This document shows positions 41,447 through 53,772 of a stretch of DNA of 64,000 nucleotides, piece after piece. The stretch spans positions 2,091,501 through 2,155,500 of the forward strand of contig NC_090123.1 in assembly GCF_023973825.1 (NCBI RefSeq), given 5' to 3'. The notes under the pieces are model-generated. The model made no database searches. It worked only from the letters and a program-made list of their open reading frames with translations, and was not told the origin of the DNA. Made by a program: the position numbers and the translations under genes. This DNA is from Plasmodium brasilianum. Taxonomy: Eukaryota; Apicomplexa; Aconoidasida; Haemosporida; Plasmodiidae. The first letter of the stretch is position 1; each line of letters starts with the position of its first letter.

Positions 41447-41640
41447 TGTACTTTAGATAAATCTTTATATAATTAAAACAGTAATGATAGAACCTTATAT
41501 GCTACAAATGATTTTTCATTGTCAGAAAATAAGAAAGTAACGGGTAATACACGATTAAGGATATATTATATGGAATTAGATAAGATGATTCCGATAATGA
41601 AATCGATCATATTAAATCAGCATATGGTGTAAAAGGTTAG
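41447..41640 (+). pseudogene. Relic of an exported-protein exon, unit 3
   Basis: Reads CTLDKSLYN, then TAA, then NSNDRTLYATNDFSLSENKK followed by VTGNTRLR, homologous to the unit 2 relic. The acceptor that unit 2 keeps (TTGTAG) is TTATGA here, so the splice site is lost as well. The frame stays open to TAA at about 41632. No start, no PEXEL and no membrane segment remain. Evidence comes from its position in the repeat unit and the shared CTLDKSL and SEN residues. Confidence 0.5.
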
Positions 41641-43566
41641 TGTAAAGTTATAGATAATTCAACTAGTTCAGCAAGAACATTAATCAATAAATGAGAATCT
41701 TCTATATATATTCCATTTGAAGTGATAAATATATTTTTTTTTTTTTGGAAATCTATTATATAGATAATTTTATTATATATATTGTAGGAAATATATAAAT
41801 TACGCCCAAAGTATAAAATATTCGGCTTGTATGATTATCTCTTTATTATTTACTCTATACAAAAACATTCATATATAATGTTTTTGTTATTTTTTTCTAT
41901 ATTTTATTCCATTAAAAAATTTATTGTCTATTATAGAATGAATTACAAAGACGATTATTATAATCTAGTGAGAGAACCATAACTGTATTGTATTTCATTT
42001 CTTTATTATGTATTTTAGTGTTTATTTATGTTTTTGTAAAATTTTTAAAATAAACAGTTGCAGTATGAAGAACTGAAATTATATCCTATATACATTTCAT
42101 ACATTGTTTTCAGAAATAATATTTTTCATGAATCGAATAAAATTTCGCTTTACGCTTAATGAAATTATAATCTCACATAAAACAATTGTTGTATAATTTA
42201 AACTATTTTTTTATGCCTCCTCGATAATAAACAAATATATATTACTGCACAAAAGTAAAGAAAAATATATTAAATATTTTTAACAGTTCGCGTGTTTTTA
42301 CCTTAGATTTATTATAATAATTAATTATTTTGGTGTAATTTAATACGTTTGTTCATTTTATGTAAATATATATCTTTCTCAACATACAAATGTGAAATTG
42401 ATATTTCTCTATATTAACAATATAAATATGTGCTTAATAAGCATAAATTATATATACAATATGTATCATGTAGATTTACATTATGATAAATATGTGATCG
42501 TTTAATTTAATATGTAGGATTACAGATAATATAGATTCACTAATCTAATTAAGTAATTTATATTTTTAAAAATTATTTATTTTTATTTTTTTTATGGTGT
42601 TAAGTGATTATTTTTATGAACTTTTAAAAAAATTCGTTATACATTAATTTTAATTTCCATAAATTACGCTTTTTTCATATAGATAAAACAAAACCATATT
42701 ATTTTTTGTGTTTATATATATTTTTTATTTAGAAATAAATATAACAAGTCATATTTATATAAAAACATTATGTGAAATACAGATTTCATAACTTATTTGA
42801 TGTAAAGTTTGTTTCAGTAGATTTTTTATATTTTTCAAGTATGAAATTATTAATAAATAAAGACATAATTCTACATTAATGTATCAATTATTAACGGAAC
42901 ATTATCTATTTAAAAATTCTTGAATTATTATTTATAAATGACGGGATTAAACGTTTTTCAGATTAGTTTTTATCTTATGTAATTTTTGGAGTTAAAAACT
43001 TTTTAAAAAAATTATTTAAATATATATGAAATATATATTGACAAAAAAAAATATTCATTTTATCATCGAATTAAATAACTAAAGTATATTTTCTATAACA
43101 TTATTATGTTATATACTTTGTACAAAATGACTCTATAAATATTTATTTCTTTTTTTCTGTATTTCTTATAAATATATATATAACATTACAAAAATAAAAG
43201 GTAATATAAAAAAAGTAGATAATCTTACAGACTATACTTTTATATAAAATAGTATAAATTATATCTAGTTAGATACAATAACCTTCAACAGTTATTTTTA
43301 AGAAGTAAATGATAAGCTTTTATATACCTTTTAAATATATACTTATTAAGTCATACGCTAAAAATTTGATGTTATAAATATATTATAAATCATATAATAA
43401 AGAATATATTTATGGGGTAACTAGTGACATGAGGACAAAGAAAATAAAATAAAATTGTATAACTTATTCTTATTTTTCCTTATTATTATACTGTTATAAT
43501 AATTAATAAGGAAAAATTAATTAAATGAGTAATTCTTCACTTAATGTAGATAATTATCTTTTTTCT
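41641..43566. other. Intergenic region before the unit 3 fam-m-type gene
   Basis: Copy of 25083-27086 with a shorter TA tract near 43170. Nothing coding. Confidence 0.6.
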
Positions 43567-43586
43567 ATATTCTCTACATTCTATAT
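43567..43586 (+). promoter_or_regulatory. Conserved upstream element, gene at 43990
   Basis: ATATTCTCTACATTCTATAT, 423 bp before the ATG, a full match to the consensus. Confidence 0.6.
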
Positions 43587-43989
43587 TCTATGTATATACC
43601 CTACTTGGAAATATTATGAAATCATATATATATATCATTTTTTTTAAAAAATTAAAAAAATGGTAATTTAATTAATTCACTCTTTTGAATAAATAATTTT
43701 CATATTTTGATTATTTATTACCGAATTCATTTTATATTATATTATGTAAAGTTACACTTTTATAAATAATATTAATATAATAATTTTTGTATATATTTTT
43801 AAGGTTACTTTTCTTTATCTCTGTCGTAAAAGAATTTATAGGCGAATACATTTAATATTGTTTTATGAAAGTATAATAAAAAAAGAAGTTAAATAAATAA
43901 TAATAGTGCCCCTTATCATTAAAAGTATATTATATTATTATTAATTATATACCTTTTCAGTATATTGTATAATATAAATAATCTATATT

Positions 43990-45002
43990 ATGGAACAACA
44001 AATTAAGTCACTGTTATTTATTAAAATTTTTACATTTAGCTTTTTATGTTGGATATGCCATTTTTACATATATATGGTATATTAATATTACTTCAGGAAA
44101 TTTGTATTATTTATATTTTTTGTGTTGTGTTTTATTTAATGCTGTTTTTTAGAATGATATTATTTAATCGTATATATAATAATTATTGTTATTATTTTTT
44201 TTAGATGGCATTGAACAAACTTTTTGATATTAACTACAATCATCATAGAGAATTATATACAAGAAATTATCGTTCAATGGCAAATTATAAACAGTATAAT
44301 CATTCAAGTATTACATGTATTAATGAACAGTTACCGAACGGAGTGAACAATAAAATTGATATAATTAGTAAAGAAAAATATGCTGAAAGAAACAAAAAAC
44401 ATTCAAATAGAACTTTATCAACTAGTGCAAAAAGTCATAGAAAAGATACAAAAAGCAAATCTTGTATATATGAAACAAAAAAATATTCCCGTTTAGAAAA
44501 AAAAATATTCAAAGAACTTGATTATGCAGATTTTCTTAAAAACAACAGGACAATTAGTGATAAAATTTATAAAAAAATAATACTTAAAAAATGCGGATTA
44601 CGACTTGCTTTACCTTTATTACTATTTTTGGTGTTAGCAATATCATTTATATTAGATAAATTTTGTGGATATGGGCTTACATCTGCTTTGTATAATGTAA
44701 TAATTTATTTTTCACCTGTTGAAAAAATAACTATTTTACCTAAGAAGATAATAAATATGTCTCCGGCCATAAAAGATTTATATGATTTTTTGAATAAACC
44801 ATCTCTAAAATGGTTCACACAAGTTTTGGTAAAAAAGGAAGGAACTACAAATATATGGGAAAATCATTGTGTACCATATTTTTTGGGATTTCTAATATAT
44901 TTTGTGCCTTTATTCATATTAGGTATCATACTTATATCAGCGGTTTTTTATTATCATAAAAAAGTTAAAAAGTTCGAAAAAATTAAGTTCAGGAAAAAGT
45001 AA
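43990..45002 (+). CDS. Two-exon exported protein, KIFKELDY type (provisionally fam-m), unit 3
   Basis: Exons 43990-44076 and 44205-45002; 128 bp intron, donor GTATAT, acceptor TTTTTTTTAG, phase 0; about 294 residues. The leader is MEQQIKSLLFIKI...LCWICHF. Exon 2 happens to begin with ATG (44205), but the upstream 29-codon exon matches every paralogue, so 43990 is preferred. The export motif is degraded: NYRSMANYK has Met for the conserved Leu and Asn at the fifth position. The core is strongly conserved with the unit 2 copy: CIYETKKYSRLEKKIFKELD, FLKNNRTISDKIYKKIILKK, then membrane segment 1 (ALPLLLFLVLAISFILD), a loop, membrane segment 2 (FLGFLIYFVPLFILGIILIS) and YYHKKVKKFEKIKFRKK. The closeness to the 27500 gene in the core, compared with the divergent loop, suggests the loop evolves fastest. 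The mate is 4.5 kb downstream. Confidence 0.88.
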
Positions 45003-48000
45003 AATGAATAATAAGTAATATTTTTTTATGTGTAATGAAATACTCAATATGAACATTTAACTGTAATATCTTGAATTGTATTCATAATATGAATACTCAT
45101 AGTGAAATAAAGATTATAAGTGTAAATACATATACCTGTTCTAAAGAATACACACCAGTAAAAAAAAATCTTATTTTTTTTGTGAATTCTAATATATAAT
45201 ATTTTTTAGTTTGTAATTTAACGTATTGTTTCTTCCAAATTTAATATTTTGAATTATTGGATATATTTGTATATTTTCATATATTTGTATGAAAAATATG
45301 TTTTTGTGTGTTATAATTAATATTAAGTGGGACAATTTATATAATTTTATTTATTGCTTGTGTTAATTTATATTTTGACTATAAAAATACTTTTTTATAT
45401 GTTTTCATTTTTCTTTAGTTTTAAATGAATATTTGTTGACATAATTTGAAAAATATTTGATTACAATTAATATAAAAAAATATATGTCTTGATTTATTTT
45501 TATTGACACGATGAAGATGTATTTTGTTTAATTGTAGCACATATATATATATTATAAAAGCAAACATAGCATTCACTATATAAAATAAGTTTTATGATTA
45601 ATAAACTGTAAAAAATTTACATTGTAAATTCCCTTTCAACGGATTATTATTTTTTATTTTTTTGATATAAAAAATAAAATATAAATTTACAATATAATAT
45701 CTTTATTAATTTTCAGGTACTTATAATAGTTCAATAACTTATTATTTCTAAATGTACACAATTAAATGAAAATGACTACTATTTAACATTTTATTATTTA
45801 TCTTAATTGTAAAGTTAATTTCATATCTAAAAAATTAATTAAATATAAATTATATGTTAAATTTATAAATATACCATATATATTTTACAATTTTTACAAT
45901 ATTATAAGTTTAAATTAATGAATTAAATGTAATCAAATATTAACAAATAATACGCATAAATACTTTTTTTTTTTTAATATTATTAAAATTTTATATGCAT
46001 TCATATCTATAGAAAAAGATAAATTATCATTAGGGGTAATAAAAAAGTATATATTATTTCTACTTTTATATAATAAACTGTGTTTTTTATTTATATTTCC
46101 TCATTTTCTTATGTCTAATAATATGTTATGTAAATAGTTAATATTATATTATAGAAGCATAAAAATATATGTAGATTATATTGAAAATTACTAATTAATT
46201 TGTATTGGTAACACTTCTTTTTTTAAATAACATAAAATTAAAAAAAAAATTATTTTTTTTTAAATAATACATATGTACATTTATTTTCTTTTTGGTTACA
46301 TAGGTTTTAACTAAGTCTGTTAGAAAAATTTCCATATATTTTGGTAGATGTTTTAATTAAATAAGTGTAATGATTTATTATTAAGTATATGAAGAATTTG
46401 TAATCGTTAAAAAATAATAAAATGTTGTAAAATTACTATTGTAAATGTAAAAATATGTTAATTTCCTTTTATACTATAATAATGAGGGGAAAAAAAAGAA
46501 TTATTTTAAATGCTTATATATTTGAAAATTATGACTAAAAACACAATGCATTAGTAAAAATAATAAATTCAGAAGTTAATTTTGCAAAAAACAATATTGA
46601 ATCTACAAGTAAATGAAATAATAATAAAACGTTAATATAAATATATATATATAAGAGAGCATTTCATTTATGGTTTGCACATTATAGAAGTATAAAATTA
46701 AATATTATATAAGGATATTAATCTATTTATATGTTATTACTTAATTTAGTAAAAACACAAATAATATAGAAAAATATAAAATATTTTAAAAAAAATAGGA
46801 GCAAAAATATTTAGTTATCGTAAATGTTGCTCAAACAGAAAAATTGTATTTTTAATAAATTTTTAGCAGAATTATATGTTTTACTGTGCTTATATTTCGT
46901 AATTAATTTTGTAATATATTTACATATAATTATTATATTACATTTAAAAACTTAGTTTCTTTATATTTTACATGAAAATATTATCTATTAGAAAAAACGT
47001 TAGACGATAAATGTATGGAAACATATAAACTAGTTATATATAAGTCTTAATAAATTGCACTACGAATGCATTAATAATGTAAAATTATAAAAATATAGTA
47101 GTATTAGTATTTGTAGTATATTCAACATATTTTAGTTATTTAATTATTCAATTGTAGGAATAAAAGTTTTTAAAGAGAACAATAATAAAATATTATATAT
47201 CAGATAATTACATTAATTATCTGTGCATATCATGTTTTCATAATTATCACTGTTATGTTTTTAGTACTTACGGAATATATATATTGGACTATAATATTTC
47301 TTTATTGGTAAATATATTTTCAATAAAGCATTTACTGTTTGTATATTTATGCCTATTTATTATATTGACCGTTTAAAATTTGTTCTTGACATAATGTATC
47401 TATAAAAAATATATAAAATATAAAAATATCCGTCTAAAGTTAAAAATAGAAAAATTACTAAATCATACATTTAAATAAATTACAGTGCTATACTTTCTTA
47501 TTTGTTATGTAGAAATAGTAGACTATATATATTATTTTTATTTGTAAATTTATTTCATTTGTAGTATCCTTAATTTAATGTTAATAAAGTAATACCTTTG
47601 TAACAATTTTTTCATTAGGCAATTTTTTTTCTTTTACTTTACATTATTATATTAATACTACCAATAATTATATACATAATTTAAAAAAAATTATAAAACT
47701 AAGTACATAAATATAAAGAGTTCTAGTTTAAATATAGTGTCACAGTTTGATCTTATTTAAAAATTGTAATATTCAAAAATTTTTTATAAAAATAAAAAAT
47801 CAATCATTATTTGCTTTTAGAATACATATATCTTTATATATAAAGTACTGTATATATTTAACATTTTAAAAAATATCATACAAAATAAAATATAGTTGTT
47901 TATTGGAATCTAATGCACTTGTTATAATTAACGCAATAAAAAATGTTTCTTTCATTAAATAATATTATTATTATAATAATGTTTTATTTAAAATAAGTAT

Positions 48001-48101
48001 TTTTTCCAAAATACAATGTTTGAAAATTTTGAATTATTAATAGGATAATATCCTTAAATCAGTAATTATTATTTTAACATACAGAGAGATAAAATATATA
48101 C
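45003..48101. other. Intergenic region inside doublet, unit 3
   Basis: Copy of 28561-31586. No open frame of note. Confidence 0.65.
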
Positions 48102-48120
48102 ATATTCTCTACATTCTGTA
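48102..48120 (+). promoter_or_regulatory. Conserved upstream element, gene at 48512
   Basis: ATATTCTCTACATTCTGTA, 410 bp before the ATG, with an imperfect inverted arm AGAGAGAT at 48083-48090. Confidence 0.6.
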
Positions 48121-48511
48121 AATGAATTCAATATTTACATATAATAAGAAATCACATATATACTTGTTTATGCTGAAATTGATTAAAAAAAGTATATATT
48201 AATTAGTGCTATACATTAATTAAATTATAAATTTTAAACATTTATGAATATATTAGAATTACCACATTTTCATAAATGTTCTATTTTTCTAAATAATATT
48301 ATGATAAAAATAATGTATTATATTTTTAAAGTTATATTATGTTTTATGTGGTAAAATTAATTATAGATATATACTTTTTATTATATATTTATGAATCACT
48401 AATAAATAAAATTTTTTAAATTAATATAGTATCTTTTGTCACTAGGCACATTTTATATTTTTATTTATTTTTTTTTATTTTGAATTAATAAAAATATTTA
48501 ATATCTATATA

Positions 48512-49376
48512 ATGGTTCACAAAATTAAGTTGCTCTTTTTTATAATAATTTTTACATTTATACTTTTAACATGGATATACCATTTTAACAGTGAACTGGT
48601 ACAATTATATAATTTATAGATATTTACGTTATTTATATTTTTAATGTTTTATTTTTATTAATAATTTTACGTAGAGTGAATTTTTTATCTTTTATACAAC
48701 AAATATATCTTTTTTATTTTAGTGTACGTTCAACAAATCTGTTGATAAAAACTATAATCGTAGTGAAAAATTAGAAACAAGATGTTATCGAATACTGGCA
48801 AAATATAAACAGCATAATGATTCAAATAATGTGTATTCAAAAGAAACGTTTACAAATAATGTAGGAAATAATCAAAAAGAAATATATAAAAATGAAATGT
48901 GCAGAAAACGAAAGAACATACAATCAAACAGAAGTATATTAAATAAGGAGCAATACTATACAGAAGTTATAGATTATAATAATGGAATATTTGATGGAAA
49001 ACATTTCCATTTTCAAAAGAAATGGATAAAAAAAAAAAATTATGATACTTTTCTTGAAAAAAAAAGGAGAATTTGTAATATAGCTTTAAAAAAAATAAGA
49101 TTTAGAAAATACAGATATGCGGCTTTTATGCTCTTTTTTTTTTTCCTTTTGGGAATAGGATTACCCATATCATATAAATTCGTGTCGTCTTCTGGAGTAG
49201 ATACTAAGATTTTAGAATTCCTTAAAACAATACTAGATTTAAATGATAAAGGACATGCTTTTATATTATTATTTGCAGTAACTTTCATTATGTTATCAAT
49301 CTTAATTATAATAGCTATTTATAAGATCTTAAGAAATAAAGAAAAATATCAAAAATTTAAGTTTATGACAGAGTGA
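48512..49376 (+). CDS. Two-exon exported protein, YYTEVIDY type (provisionally fam-l), unit 3
   Basis: Exons 48512-48598 and 48723-49376; 124 bp intron, donor GTACAA, acceptor TTTTAG, phase 0; about 246 residues. The leader begins MVHKIKLLFFIIIFTF and ends LLTWIYHFNSEL. Exon 2 begins CTFNKSVDKNYNRSEKLETR, carries CYRILAKYK (RxL present, Lys at the fifth position), then QYYTEVIDYNNGIFDGKHFH, KKWIKKKNYDTFLEKKRRI, membrane segment 1 (FMLFFFFLLGIGLPISY), a loop, and membrane segment 2 (FILLFAVTFIMLSILIIIAI) with YKILRNKEKYQKFKF. It is complete, with no lesion seen. It ends the third 16.5 kb unit. The next gene downstream (52931) is a different type, so the regular alternation stops here. Confidence 0.87.
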
Positions 49377-52300
49377 AATAAACAATAAGATATTTGTATT
49401 TTTATATAAATTAATTATTAGTAAGAAGCATTATATGTAATATCTTTATTGTTGTGTACTTTATAGTCATACTTATGATTGATATAATTTTATAAATATA
49501 CATATGTATAAGGCATTATTTTTATACGAACAATAATAAATTATGTTTTTCGCTTTTTTGTGGATTTGAATATTTTAGTGGTTTTCATTTTGTATTATAA
49601 CTTATTGTTGCAGAATAATTAAATATTAATGCATAATATATATATTTGTGTGTAAAATTATACTGTTATTAAAATTGTATGTATTGAATCAAAATTAATA
49701 TATAATTTAAAATTAATATAATTTTTTTGATTCTATATTAGAATTTATATTTTAATTGAAAAATACCTATATTCTATTTTTTACTTTCTTCAATTCTAAA
49801 ATGATTATTGTTAGACGTAATAAGAATGATACATGCATGGTTGAATTTGTGTTAAAAATAAAAATGTCCTTTTTTGTATTTAATCAAACGAAGTGAATGT
49901 ATTATGTTATATATATTTTACTCAAAAGAAAAAAGGTAATATTTATTATATAAAATAATTTTTATTAGAAAAATATTATAAAATATATTTATTACTTAAC
50001 ATTTTTAAAAAAATGTCTTTTTTTTTACAGTGTATGTGGGGAATTATAAATATATAATAAAATAATAGCATTTCTAAATAAAATTCTAAGTATGATATGT
50101 TATATAATACCTGATTCCGCAATAATATATCTTTTTCAGAACTACTTGTCTCTATGCGGTTATTTTATTCATCTATATATTTCAGCGAATTTACTTTTGT
50201 TCTTAATGAATACAACATAATTTTCCAAATGAGGTGGAGTAGTTTACAAAAAAATTACATATTAGTAAATACATTACTACTACAGTAGTAATTTTATATC
50301 CCAGTAAATTAGAGAGATTATGGAAGTTCATTCATTATTTTAATTGGAATAATTTATAGTGTTAGCAAAACAGAAAATAAGAAAAATGCTATACTAGTTA
50401 TTAATGTAATTATTGGAAATTAATAAATAATTTCATGTCTTTTAACATGTGTAGTTTTTTTTCTAATGGTTGTGATTACCTAATTAATTTATTACATAAA
50501 CCTGGATCTATTTATGTAAGGGTCTTACGTTCATTATTAACAAATTGTTAAAATGGTATACTTTGTCACTTAATCATAAGTATTTTATAAGTAACATGTT
50601 CAATTTTAATGTTTTGCATTTGCATAAAAGTATTATTGCCATTTTTCAAGATACATTTATATATATGACTGTTTTATAAACAATAACTTGTTTTATTACA
50701 GGTGAGAAGATATTATGTGTGAACTGTATAAGTGTAGATTTTTCGAAATTTTAAAACATATAGCTTATATAACAAATTATAAAAAAGGAAATCAATTTAA
50801 GTATTTTTTGTTTTATTGTAGAAGAGGAAAACGCACGTTTCACTATATGAATTATATTGAAAATATAAAATTTATTAAATTAAATAAAAATTTAATATTT
50901 AAATTAATATTTTTTATCTTTAATAAAGTATAGCTAGTATAAACATGGAAATAATATCTTGAAAATTGAAATTTATTATTGCTTTATATTTAACTTGTTT
51001 TATTATTATTCAATATAATTTTTTTATTAAATATAAAGAAGTTATAATGTCAAATATATGTGTACTTTATTGAGTTATATTATGCATATATATATATATA
51101 TATAACAGCATAATTGTCTACTAGTATGTATAATTAATAAGAAGAAAATTTAAAGTGTTACTAGAAAGTTAGAGTATTTGTGTGTTTTTTTTTAATTTAG
51201 AAATAAAATAAATAATTCATACAAATAAATAGTTATTTTTTAAGAAAAATACTAATAAATATGATTACAACCACGAGTGTTACTATGAGGAAAAAGTTGT
51301 GTTTATATGAAAATATTTACCATGATTTTATAAAATATGCAATTATTTTTCATAAATTATTTAATAATATTACCATATAGGTTATTATAAAATTTTAATT
51401 GGTTTATGTTATGCTATATATTAAATTATTGACTGTGTAAAAAAGTAGCATACCACATATCCACGAAAACCTAAAAGAAACTAAATAAGTTATTTCACAA
51501 ATGTCCGTCTGATAATGAATTTAACTGAAAAAAATATATATAGAATAATTTTAATTTTTTTAAGTATATTTTTTTTTTTTTTTTATTGTTTATGTTATTC
51601 CTTAAAAGAGAAACATTTTAAGAGAAAAAAATTGAGTTTTATATTAGATGATCTATATTAAATTATTAATTATATAATATTTTTGTATTTTATAATTTTT
51701 CTTTCTCCAAAATATATAGAAAAATAAATATGTTAATAGAGAATAATTTTGCTGTTATAGATATATTTATCAATATATATTATTATGTTCATTAATTTGT
51801 ATTTTTAAAAACTGTTTTTAATATAATATATATGTAAATGAATTAACTAAAAATTATTTATTTGTTCAAATATTATTAGCAGTAAAATTACGAAATCATA
51901 CATTTTACAAAATTACTATGTTATTTTTTTATTATTATGTACATTTAAAAACGTGTATATAATATTCAAATGGTAAATATATTTCGTTAGAAATATCTAT
52001 TACTTTGTTTTATTGCATACACGAATTTTACACCAATTTTAATTTTAATCTCCATTTTTTTTTATTTTTCTTTAAATTTTATTAATATTTCTTAAGAAAG
52101 TATACTTTTTATTAAAAAAAAATATATAAAAAGGAAATTTTTTTAAATTTTCATTTAGAAGTAATGGAATGAATTAAACATAGTTATAAATTATAATTTA
52201 TAAAATTTATTATACAAATATAAGAACTCTATTTTTTTTAAATGATTTTAAAATTCATATTTTTTTAGTACATAGGTATCATATGATATTGATATTTCTA

Positions 52301-52530
52301 ATATAAATAAAACCGTAAAAATTACGATTTTTAAAATTATAATTATAAAATATTTGTAAAAATGTTTCTATTTTAGTTCATTATTACTATTATTATATTA
52401 TGATATGTATTTTTTAAAATAATAAACTTTTGTTCCAAAATATAATGTTTATCTAAAAGTAATTATTAGTAAGGAAATATAATTATAATTAGCATTTATT
52501 CTCTTAATATACAGAAAATTGTATAATGTA
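49377..52530. other. Intergenic region between fam-l-type gene and divergent third-type gene
   Basis: Starts like the other fam-l 3' flanks, sharing GTCCTTTTTTGTATTTAATC-like sequence near 49866 with 33360 and 16850. It then ends like a gene 5' flank, so the full 11 kb spacer is missing. The 72-codon frame at 50715-50933 follows an acceptor-like TTACAG, but no family or partner exon is seen. Confidence 0.55.
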
Positions 52531-52550
52531 CATTTTATACATTGTATACT
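52531..52550 (+). promoter_or_regulatory. Weak upstream element, gene at 52931
   Basis: CATTTTATACATTGTATACT, 400 bp before the ATG. It keeps the spacing but lacks the TTCTCT core, so it is the weakest of the set. Confidence 0.3.
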
Positions 52551-52930
52551 TTTTATAAAATGAATGTTTTCAATTATTGAGAACTCATATATTTTTTTTT
52601 AATTTATTTTGAAAAGGATTGGTATAATATTTATTTAGTTATTTTACTGCACTAAATAACAAAATTAAGTATTTTATATAATTATTAATACATTAAAATT
52701 ATGTTATTAAATTAGTGTTTGCCTTTTGTGAATAATATTAAGGTTAAAATATGTTAATACAATTTTAGAGTTCCGTTACATTTTCCATGTTGTAATCTGT
52801 ATTATACTTATTATATGCGTATTATTATTTTTTTATTAAAAAAAATATAGTGTCCCTTTTGAATGAAAATATATTTATTGTCAATAATTTGTTATTAGCA
52901 AGACCTAATACTATATTAAAAATATACAGT

Positions 52931-53772
52931 ATGAAAGTGAAATATAAGCTACTATTATTTATTAAAATCGAGACATTTATCATTTTAACATGGATATATC
53001 TTTTTAATAGTGAAGTCGTATGACATATTTTAATTAAAGTTACCTTTGTTGTTCATTTTTGTGTTTTTTATATTTCTATTGATATTTCATATTACGATTT
53101 ATTTATTTTTCTATATTTTGAATATTTCTTTTGTTATTTTAGAGTAACATTTGTAAATATTTGTATGAGAAGGACGTTATTGATGAAAAATTATGTACAA
53201 AAAATTATCGCTTACTAGCAAAGTATAAAAAGGAAAAGTGTTTAAATATCGCACATGAAAAAAAAGGTATTCGATATAATGGAGAATACGAAAAGAAACA
53301 TATAAATAAGAATGAAAGAGTGTCCAAAGGAAAAATTAAACTGCCAAGAGAATGTACCTCAATTAATTCAGTAGGCTATAATCAAGTTGGGGAAAATAAA
53401 TCTTCAGTAAACAATAAATTAAATAACTATTCTGGGAAAAGAACGTTAGACAAAATATATTATAAAAATGTACTTAGGTATTGTACAAATTCTGATTTTA
53501 AGTTTATAAAAAAATATATACAAAGAAAAGATAGTGAATTTTTTGTTTTATTTATTGTCCATTTAATAGTTGGAGTAATATATGCACTATTATTTGGTTT
53601 ATTTAAGTATGCTAAGGCAGGTGAAAAGCAGATTATTAGAAATATTGTACCAATATATATATTATGGATTATTATTTTAGTAGGGTTTTTTTACATCTGC
53701 ATAAAATCTATAAAATATGGAAAGTTATTACGTATAAAGAGTGATATGTATTATACGAAGCATCTTTCTTAA
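52931..53772 (+). CDS. Two-exon exported protein, divergent third type related to fam-l/fam-m
   Basis: Exons 52931-53017 and 53143-53772; 125 bp intron with GTATGA donor, phase 0; about 238 residues. Exon 1 (29 codons, MKVKYKLLLFIKI...ILTWIYLFNSEV) and the start of exon 2 (SNICKYLYEKDVIDEKLCTK, then NYRLLAKYK) match the other genes. The rest lacks both diagnostic cores. Instead it has a Ser/Asn/Lys-rich linker, then RTLDKIYYKNVLRYCTNSDF and KFIKKYIQRKD, followed by two membrane segments (FFVLFIVHLIVGVIYALLFGLF; IVPIYILWIIILVGFFYICI) close to the C-terminus. This KIYYKN...NxDF arrangement resembles exported proteins of unknown function that I recall from P. vivax-group genomes; this comes from memory, not from a search. 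It lies 4.4 kb after the unit 3 fam-l-type gene, a spacing like that inside the doublets. Its upstream element is the weakest match of the eight. Confidence 0.8.

Larger units (their letters stand above)
32887..49376 (+). repeat. Tandem unit 3 (16,490 bp)
   Basis: Same content and order as unit 2 and nearly the same length. Similarity to unit 2 is highest at 35130-35880 (against 18600-19340) and lower just after the fam-l stop and in the gene loops. The array does not continue as a full unit after 49376. Confidence 0.85.

Noticed and set aside
49040..49288. 82-codon minus-strand frame inside the 48512 gene
   Set aside because: Antisense shadow of exon 2; the sense frame carries the family motifs.
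50715..50933. Exon-like frame after TTACAG with 72 codons
   Set aside because: No partner exon, no family motif and no second copy; A+T-rich chance frame cannot be excluded.
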